Assembly: GCA_964019055.1 (NCBI GenBank)
Contig: OZ025216.1
Coordinates: 11,854,914 to 11,918,913, forward strand
Direction of reading: 5' to 3'
DNA: 64,000 nucleotides
From: Anthopleura xanthogrammica
Lineage: Eukaryota; Cnidaria; Anthozoa; Actiniaria; Actiniidae
The notes under the pieces were generated by a model, which saw only the letters and a list, made by a program, of their open reading frames with translations, was not told where the DNA came from and made no database searches. The position numbers were made by a program, and so were the translations under genes. Positions 57,701 to 64,000 of the stretch are shown piece by piece. Position 1 is the stretch's first letter. The number at the start of each line of letters is the position of its first letter.

Positions 57701-60700
57701 TTTGTTAGCCATTGGCTATATACCCTCGTAAAAAAGGACATTTTTTATAGTTAGACAATGTCAAAAATAATTTAAAGAATAAGTTGATTTTTTAATTATT
57801 TCAAAAACTTTTTCTCTGCCATTAACTGCATAATTATATAGACCACTACTTTGTTTTTGATAAAGTATTTTTTTTGCAGCCATATGCAACAACGTTTCCA
57901 GTCGTCAGTGTACAAGACATGGTCAAATCACAGTTTCTACTCCTTGATTCACTTGGCATTGGAAAGGTAAGTGCAATAAAAATCGATGTTTATAAAACTT
58001 ATATTTTTATGAAAAAAAATCTAAAAAAGGTAATAGGAATTATGTTGTCTTCTGTTATGTTGTCTTCTGAAAAATTTAGAGTCACTGAATGGATTCCACC
58101 TTCAATTCACATTTTATTTATTGAGCCCAGGAATCAAACCTGAGACTCTATAGGTGAGAGGCACTACTGCTATGTCTTGATTTTTATAATTATTATCTCT
58201 TGTTTTTGTCATCATCAGCTTCATGCTGCAGTAGGGTCATCATTAGGTGGCATGCAATCTCTAATGGCAGCTTGCTTATACCCAGAAAGAGTAAATCGTG
58301 TGGTCTCAATATCAGCTTGCGCACAGTCCCACCCTGCATCCATTGCAATGCGTTATGTGCAGCGACGTATACTCATGAGTGATCCAAACTGGAATAAAGG
58401 GTTTTACTATAACACTGGTGCTTTCCCTCGGCTTGGAATGAAACATGCTCGGTGAGTTGTATAAAGATTTTAGTTAATAGGAAGTGTAACAGTGGCACAT
58501 GCAAGAGTCCCAAAGGGTAGGGGGAGGGGTGATGGGGTGATCCAAACTCAAACAATTGGTTTTTACTAAGAAACTGGACCTTTCAAATGAAAAGTACTTG
58601 GTGAGTGGTAGTAGAGAGTCGCTGAAAAATAAATATAGGGATATAGTTTCAGAAAACTTTTCTGTCAAATCCACAGGAAGCCCATCAGCATAAGCCATGG
58701 ATAGAAATGCTTTATCACAAATAGGCTTTTCTGTCATCTTACAATCTACAATTGTCCAATTTTTTATGCATTTTTTTATTGTGGAATTTTGGGTATAATT
58801 AATAAATTCTGTCATTTTCTTTGAGTAATTTTAGCTCAGATGAAAAGAGAAAGCCCCCCTTGATTAGCCAATCATAATAAAATAAATATTATTGGCATAA
58901 AGTTAAACCCATCATTTCTTGTTTGGTACAGTGAGGTGGGAACGATCACTTATCGCAGTGGACCAGAATGGGAAGAACGCTTTGGTAGGAAGAGAGTTGA
59001 CCAAGATGCTGCGATAGAACCAAACTTTTGTCCAGAATTTGAAATAGAGAGCTACCTAGATTATCAGGTAAAGACTGTTTTATAGAATAGTAAGAACAAT
59101 AAATGAGAGATTAAAACGACTGAGGAACCCCAACAACTACTGATGGGAATTGGAGATTTTATTGAGATTTTTTTTTTAGGGAGATTCATTCTGTGTAAAA
59201 TATGACCCAAATTCTATGCTGTACATATCTAAGGTAAGAGGGATGGAATGGATGGATGAATGGATGGGTGGGTGGATGGATGGATGGATGGATGGATGGA
59301 TGGATGGATGGATGGATGGATGGATGGATGGATGGATGGATGGATGGATGGATGGATGGATGGATGGATGGATGGATGGATGGATGGATGGATGGATGGA
59401 TGGATGGATGGATGGATGGATGGATGGATGGATGGATGGATGGATGGATGGATGGATGGATGGATGGATGGATGGATGGATGGATGGATGGATGGATGGA
59501 TGGATGGATGGATGGATGGATGGATGGATGGATGGATGGATGGATGGATGGATGGATGGATGGATGGATGGATGGATGGATGGATGGATGGATGGATGGA
59601 TGGATGGATGGATGGATGGATGGATGGATGGATGGATGGATGGATGGATGGATGGATGGATGGATGGATGGATGGATGGATGGATGGATGGATGGATGGA
59701 TGGATGGATGGATGGATGGATGGATGGATGGATGGATGGATGGATGGATGGATGGATGGATGGATGGATGGATGGATGGATGGATGGATGGATGGATGGA
59801 TGGATGGATGGATGGATGGATGGATGGATGGATGGATGGATGGATGGATGGATGGATGGATGGATGGATGGATGGATGGATGGATGGATGGATGGATGGG
59901 TGGGTGGGTGGGTGGGTGGATGGATGGATGGGTGAATGGATGGATGGGTGGATAGATGAAAGAAAGAATGAATGAATGAATGAATCAATGGCTGAATGAT
60001 GGAATGAGCAAACAAATGGACGAATTAATAAGAAAGTATTTTAATAAACAGAGAAATGAAAAAAGGAATAAATCAATCAAAGAGCAAGTGAATAAAGTAA
60101 TGAACGAATTGAAATGAATGGATGGATGGATGAATGAATAGATAAATGAATGGATGAATTAACGAATGAACAAACAATGAACAAATTGATAAATGTTTGT
60201 TATTCATTTTGTTTCTTGATGGCATTGTAGGCCATGGATTTGTTTGATCTTGGCGAGGGATTCGACTCCTTACAGGATGGCGTTTCAAGAATCAAGTGCC
60301 CAACACTGGTAAGTGAGGCCCGTCCATCCACAAAAAAACACATCAAAAACAGGGGTTGGGTGACTGAGTCCTGAACCCTTGCAAATGACCTCCCTTACAA
60401 ACACCCTTAGCAGTTTGTCAAGTATTGAAATACCCTGGAGTCTGTACAGGGGCTGTTTAGAAGTACCTACTCCCTCCTTTTTACCAATTCCCCTCCCCCC
60501 TTGGCGCTAACTCTAACCCTAACCCCTTGGCCATACCAGCTAGAGGGCGGCTACTGAGGCTATAGAACCCAGAACATCAAACCCCACAAGCGAGTGAAAG
60601 CGATTGTAATATTTGTTGTTTCTTGTCACAGGTTCTTGGTGTTCAATCTGATGTTCTTTTCCCAATCACACAACAAAGAGAACTCGAAAAACTGCTACAA

Positions 60701-61791
60701 GACTCAGGTAACACATCAAAAAAAGCCTTGTGGTAGATAATTTATAGTATTTCAAGAATGATTTGATGCTGATGATGATGTATGGAGATGATGTTGATGA
60801 TGATGATGATGATGTAAGGAGATGTTGATAATGATTTGATACTGATGATGATGAAGATGTATGGAGATGATGTTGATAATGATTGGATGATGATGATAAT
60901 GTAATGATGTATGGAGATGATGTTGATAATGATTGGAACCTGTGGTTTTGTCCTCAAAATTGAGCTGCATTCCGACGTGCTGCAAGGGGTCTATCGCAAC
61001 AAATTTTGACTGCAATTACATTTCGTTGCTATGCTAACAGGGAACCACAGTGTGACGTTTTACGAATTGAATTCCATATATGGACATGATACGTTTCTCC
61101 TAGATGTTGTCGCTGTGGGCGCAGCTGTGAAGGTAAAAGTTTTCCTTTGATATTTGCACTAAACTAAGCTTAGCCTGTGAGCCTGTTCACGTGCTACACT
61201 GCACTACACTCGATTGAAATACTTCCCCATGGTTGGATGGTTCATTGAATAGAATGGATAGGAAGCACGGGTGGTGTGCGCTGTTACAGTGCTCGCCTCT
61301 CACCGCTGTGGTCTTGGGTTCGATCCCTGAACTAAATGTAAATCAGCACTTAACTTACCGGATATTCAGAGCTTAAAGCATATGAGCTTTTAAAATGTAA
61401 TTCTGGTAAGTTCAGTGCTAATTTGATATGATATAACAAAATCTTAAAAAATTGTAACAATTTTTGTCCTCCCCTCCCCCTCCCCCTTAGTACCAAATTT
61501 GCCTCCCCCTGAATGAAATCGAGGTGGGCCCATAGCTAAAATCAATCGCCTTGTCTTATGCTATCATATCGCGCCAAGTTTAGTGCACAATTCGAGCACA
61601 ATATTGCTGGACTATAGGTGGAAAGGTGGGTGCAGATTTTCGCGCGCAAGGGTGCCCTTTGACGCTAGAATATTTACCAACGGAATAACCATGTCCTCGT
61701 TATATGAGTTTTATTCATTATATCTGTTTTATAGGGACATCTGGAGACCGATTTAAAGGTGAATGGCAAATCAAGGAAGGAAAAACGATGA
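51758..61791 (+). CDS. MetX-family homoserine/serine O-acyltransferase, copy 1, 12 exons, mitochondrial targeting likely
   Basis: An alpha/beta-hydrolase-fold enzyme. Relatives transfer an acetyl or succinyl group from CoA to homoserine (bacterial MetX, fungal Met2) or to serine (fungal Cys2). Coding exons: 51758-51948, 56057-56276, 56627-56739, 57469-57502, 57880-57966, 58219-58451, 58932-59067, 59180-59233, 60231-60308, 60632-60707, 61041-61132, 61735-61791. They total 1371 nt (456 aa) with all phases closed. The oxyanion/N-terminal strand segments read [12 protein letters not shown] and [13 protein letters not shown]. The nucleophile elbow GSSLGGMQ gives Ser223, and GVQSDVLFP gives Asp389. 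His423 in YGHDTFLLD completes the triad. Residues 1-40 are basic and Ser/Thr-rich with no early acids, as in mitochondrial presequences. Whether the substrate is serine or homoserine cannot be read off. Intron 1 hosts another gene. Confidence 0.93.
52500..52680 (+). repeat. LINE-like 3' tail in MetX intron 1
   Basis: AT-rich sequence ending in CATTAAACATTATTATTATT, similar in form to the LINE 3' end with an ATT tail at 19608-19670 and the one near 26984-27006. No coding part is seen, so the family assignment is tentative. Confidence 0.4.
53735..55175 (+). CDS. Crypton-type tyrosine-recombinase-like protein (DUF3504 family), inside MetX intron 1
   Basis: Two coding exons, 53735-53885 and 54010-55175, give 438 residues with closed phases (donor GGTAAA, acceptor TTTCAG). 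Residues 1-50 are acidic. The second exon opens with [16 protein letters not shown] and an N-terminal SAM-like helical region. The catalytic-type region follows: [67 protein letters not shown]. This is the pattern of Crypton-derived DUF3504 proteins such as QRICH1 or ZMYM2 relatives. At the HxxR box the His is Gln (QSIR), and the later GH..NE box reads SGNRNE with no clear following Tyr, so strand-transfer activity looks lost. The C-terminus has about eight S-Q-(V/I/A)-P-type repeats (residues near 395-415). It could be a domesticated gene or a decayed element. It is in the same orientation as its host gene. Confidence 0.75.
57583..57750 (+). repeat. SINE copy in MetX intron 4
   Basis: A tRNA-like head (AGGTGGTGTAGCGTGAGAAC, GCTTCTCACCAATGCATATG, GGTTTGAGTTCCCCCAGGCT) is joined to a tail AGAATCAACTTCTAAATTCC, GATCATGGAATGAAGGCCAC, GTTTGTTAGCCATTGG. 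The tail matches 4668-4790. The middle body of the 13711-type copy is missing. Confidence 0.6.
59241..59960 (+). repeat. (ATGG)n array of about 630 bp next to a MetX splice donor
   Basis: A perfect tract (59273-59899, about 156 units of TGGA) is flanked by variant units (GGATGGAATGG, GGGTGGGTGG). The first variant unit starts within 10 nt of the donor of coding exon 8 (exon end 59233, GTAAGA). Degenerate GAATGAAT, AATAAATG and GATGGATG units continue to about 60180 through most of intron 8. All long open frames on both strands here (Trp-Met-Asp-Gly or His-Pro-Ser-Ile repeats) are repeat artefacts. Confidence 0.97.
60757..60936 (+). repeat. GAT-type trinucleotide microsatellite in MetX intron 10
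   Basis: Interrupted (GATGAT)n with an internal longer unit TGTATGGAGATGATGTTGAT repeated about three times. It runs directly into the TAGACC element half copy. Confidence 0.85.
60935..60993 (+). mobile_element. Right half of the TAGACC..CCTTGCA element
   Basis: GTTTTGTCCTCAAAATTGAG, CTGCATTCCGACG, TGCTGCAAGGGGTCTA match the right end of the full copy at 3645-3774. It ends 47 nt before MetX coding exon 11. Confidence 0.55.
61268..61335 (+). repeat. tRNA-like SINE head in MetX intron 11
   Basis: GGGTGGTGTGCGCTGTTACA, GTGCTCGCCTCTCACCGC and B box GGGTTCGATCCC resemble the SINE head at 13711-13780. The body is absent. Confidence 0.55.
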
Positions 61792-63619
61792 TTATGCTCC
61801 ATGCAGAAACAAGATATGATATACTACCACTAATCAATATATCACAATCACATACGTTATTCTCAGAAATGTTGTTTATATATGTTTATAGCCCAAAATA
61901 TGCCGGGTATAATGGTATGATTGATTCATATCGCTTTTGGGAATATGTATTTTATATCCTTCTTATCTTTACAAACCTTTACCGAGAAAGAAAGAAATAA
62001 CCTACAAGAGAATGACCCTGTGAAAGGGGGTCTGTGGATTACACCACTATAAAACATTGTTTCAAAATGAGGTCGAAAGGAAAATAGAATTCGAAATCGT
62101 CTTTTTTCGGGGCGAATGTGAGGTAGTTTTCAACTCGTAGATAAGCGAAGCGTAGAAACGAGTTGTTATGAGGGGTCTGAATGTGAGCTTACAGTATGTC
62201 TCTTTCATGTTCTTGTGAATATTTTAGTGATTTAGTGATATTTTCACAGAATATTAAAGATGTGACAATTTATAAAATATTATATTTTAATGGTATTTTA
62301 ATGGTCTTGTTCAGATGAGGAAGGTCGTGCAAAACATTTAGACGTTAATTGGGACTCGCGACGACGTTTCAAACTAAAATTATCAATGATTAAAGGTTTT
62401 TGTGACGTCATCACATTTGACGTCATTTTGAATAAAAAATAATCTTAAAAGTAGTAAAGACACATTTACTCGATCAAAATTTTAGTAAAGCACTAAAGAA
62501 ATGTTGCTACTTAAAAACATTCGCAAGATTGTTTGGAAAATTTATGACATGAGCTTTTTAAAATTCATGTGACGTCATAAGACGTATGCGTTATTTCTCG
62601 CCTTAATTATAGCGTTTGAGCTTAAAAATTTAAAAACCTAAAACGATACGATTTTAGATCATGACTGGTATAATTCATGTACGAATTTTAGTGCGACGCT
62701 GATGTACTCGAAAAGATGAAACAAGCGATAGTTTTGCTAATGTTTTCGAAACCTATTTTCCCGCCATTTTTGGCGGGAAAATTATGAATTTTAAAAGTTT
62801 TATAACTTTTGACTCCATTGTCCAATCGAGAAACGGTTTTCAAATCTCAAGAGGTGTCAACCAAAGTATTCATATTTAACGAAGCATATATCAATTTCAA
62901 ATTATATGAAAACCATTACAAAACAATGTTATGACGTCATAGCTATAGCATTAACGCTGAAAATTATCTATATTCGTCCCGTCAGATCAACACTTATATT
63001 CCTGCCAAGTTTCATGAATGTTAGCCTGAGAAAACAGTTTCGCGGGGGGATGAGGAGCAAAAGGACGTCTGTTTTCTCAGGCTAGATGAATGTTGTAATT
63101 TTCAGAAAACTCCAACTTGACCTATTTTAGGGTCATTTATGCCCGGTCTGAATAAACACTGTAGAAAGCTAGTGGTATATTACATGCAATTATAGAAAAT
63201 ATTAAACTTTGAAGACTTTCCATAGAATTTGGAACGATTTTTGGAAGAAATTCAACAGTTAAACTAAAGTCTTTCCAGTCGAATTGATTCTTCTTTTTCC
63301 AGCGTTTCTTCAAACGTTCATTCGCTTCAGTTCTGTTCTACCGTAATATTAAAACTCTAGGAAAACTGCAAGGCATATTGGATATTTCGACTAAACTAAC
63401 TTTGTTACTCGAGACAGACAAGGTGCGGTGAGGTACGGTAGGTGTGGGGTGAGTGTGACGTCACTTGAATGATCGACGGCGTCCATGTATTAGTGGCTGT
63501 GGAAACGAAGTATTCGAAGTCTAGCAGTCGCAGTTCATCGGAATCGGCAATAACACCTGAAATTTATAAATTTTAATCTTTTAATCCCTTTAACGAATAT
63601 CAGAGGATATTTGAACATC
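61792..63619. other. Spacer between the tandem MetX copies
   Basis: Contains the 3' flank of copy 1 and the promoter side of copy 2. Several CRE-like words TGACGTCA or GTGACGTCA occur near 62400, 62570, 62932 and 63457. A miniature inverted-repeat element is at 63023-63083. GCCATTTTTGGC-type palindromic sequence with CCCGCC/GGCGGG lies near 62760-62780. No separate gene is supported; the open frame at 61704-62000 overlaps the last MetX exon in another frame. Confidence 0.5.
63023..63083. mobile_element. Very small MITE with probable target-site duplication
   Basis: A 61-nt unit with inverted termini AGCCTGAGAAAACAG and CTGTTTTCTCAGGCT. ATGAATGTT directly precedes it and is repeated 2 nt after it, which is consistent with a 9-bp target duplication. 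The interior is G-rich (CGCGGGGGGATGAGG). It is far too short to encode anything. Confidence 0.65.
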
Positions 63620-63810
63620 ATGGTGTTCGCTAGCAGTCTTACAAAGATCTCTAGGCTACCACGATCTCTTGTAAAGACAACACGTTGCTTGATAACGGTG
63701 TGTCGTTTTACACATGACGATGCAAGACCTCAGGTTAAAGTACCGGATTTTGGTCAAGAATTCAAAGGAATGAATCCATCTTTTCCTTGTCTAACCGAAC
63801 TTTCACCAAG
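63620..63810 (+). CDS. First exon of a second MetX-type acyltransferase gene (partial, runs off the window)
   Basis: This exon encodes the same 63 complete residues as exon 1 of the gene at 51758, with only silent base differences, and has the same splice donor. The 5' flank (TATCAGAGGATATTTGAACATC) is the same, and the first 120 nt of intron 1 are nearly identical (GTAAGAAAGTAATATAGC and beyond), diverging after about 63925. It is therefore a recent tandem duplicate. Only the presumed mitochondrial presequence is inside the window, so it cannot be said whether the copy is intact. The Crypton-type insertion point of copy 1 lies beyond the visible part. Confidence 0.85.
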
Positions 63811-64000
63811 GTAAGAAAGTAATATAGCTTAAAGTAGTGCATTTGTACAAGAATTAGTACAAACATAAAAAGCGTGATATTGTTGTGGAAGTGCATAACT
63901 GATAAGGACGTTATCAAGAATTTGGTGCCTTGCCAAATATAAAAAGCTATGAGCTTAATACCGATAGTTTAAGCATAGTTTTCACTACGACGCAAGCACA

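Noticed and set aside
59176..60015. Long open frames on both strands with Trp-Met-Asp-Gly or His-Pro-Ser-Ile repeats
   Set aside because: They are produced by the ATGG array in MetX intron 8, whose flanking exons join in phase without it.
61704..62000. 98-residue frame at the end of the MetX gene
   Set aside because: It reads the last MetX exon in a different frame. The exon in the MetX phase ends at 61791 and completes a typical C-terminus.

Overview
The window looks like nuclear DNA of a cnidarian, most likely a hexacoral (stony coral or sea anemone). It is AT-rich. Its genes have many small exons with canonical GT/AG borders, and it carries a dense load of short palindromic elements, tRNA-derived SINEs and microsatellites. 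The gene set fits that reading: a cnidarian-style rhodopsin-like GPCR, an RLR antiviral sensor, a MetX-type acyltransferase that vertebrates lack, and a Crypton-type recombinase gene. Species cannot be fixed from the sequence alone.

Layout from left to right: an intronless GPCR (+, 1105-2436); a 27-exon choline-transporter-like gene of the SLC44A2/4 type (-, 4129-17926, 702 aa, all exon phases close); a repeat-rich gap with a dead LINE fragment (about 18-24.4 kb); an intronless gene for a probably secreted Cys-rich protein with a putative deaminase-fold domain (+, 24446-26110); a 14-coding-exon RIG-I/MDA5-like receptor (-, 28841-37197, 1063 aa); a 5-exon UDP-glycosyltransferase (+, 39593-44178, 516 aa); an intronless UXT prefoldin gene (-, 45234-45710) head to head with the 6-exon NELF-B gene (+, 45963-50468, 575 aa); a 12-exon homoserine/serine O-acyltransferase gene of the MetX family (+, 51758-61791, 456 aa); and the first exon of a near-identical tandem copy (+, 63620-63810) whose remainder lies beyond the window. 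A two-exon Crypton-type recombinase-like gene (53735-55175) sits inside intron 1 of the first MetX copy.

The exon chains of SLC44A, RLR, UGT, NELF-B, MetX and the Crypton-like gene were assembled by hand from splice signals. In each case the reading phase closes through to a stop codon, which is strong internal support. The genes do not form an operon-like pathway. UXT and NELF-B share a short divergent promoter. The RLR and UGT genes diverge from a shared region that holds a striking cluster of perfect IRF, CRE and kappa-B motifs.

The most interesting items are the Cys-rich/deaminase-like secreted protein, the RLR gene with its enhanceosome-like upstream cluster, the MetX-type enzyme in an animal with a recent tandem duplication, and the intronic Crypton-type gene with altered catalytic positions. 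Several MITE families are also present, two of them nested in one another. Two roughly 600-bp tetranucleotide arrays sit in introns close to exons.
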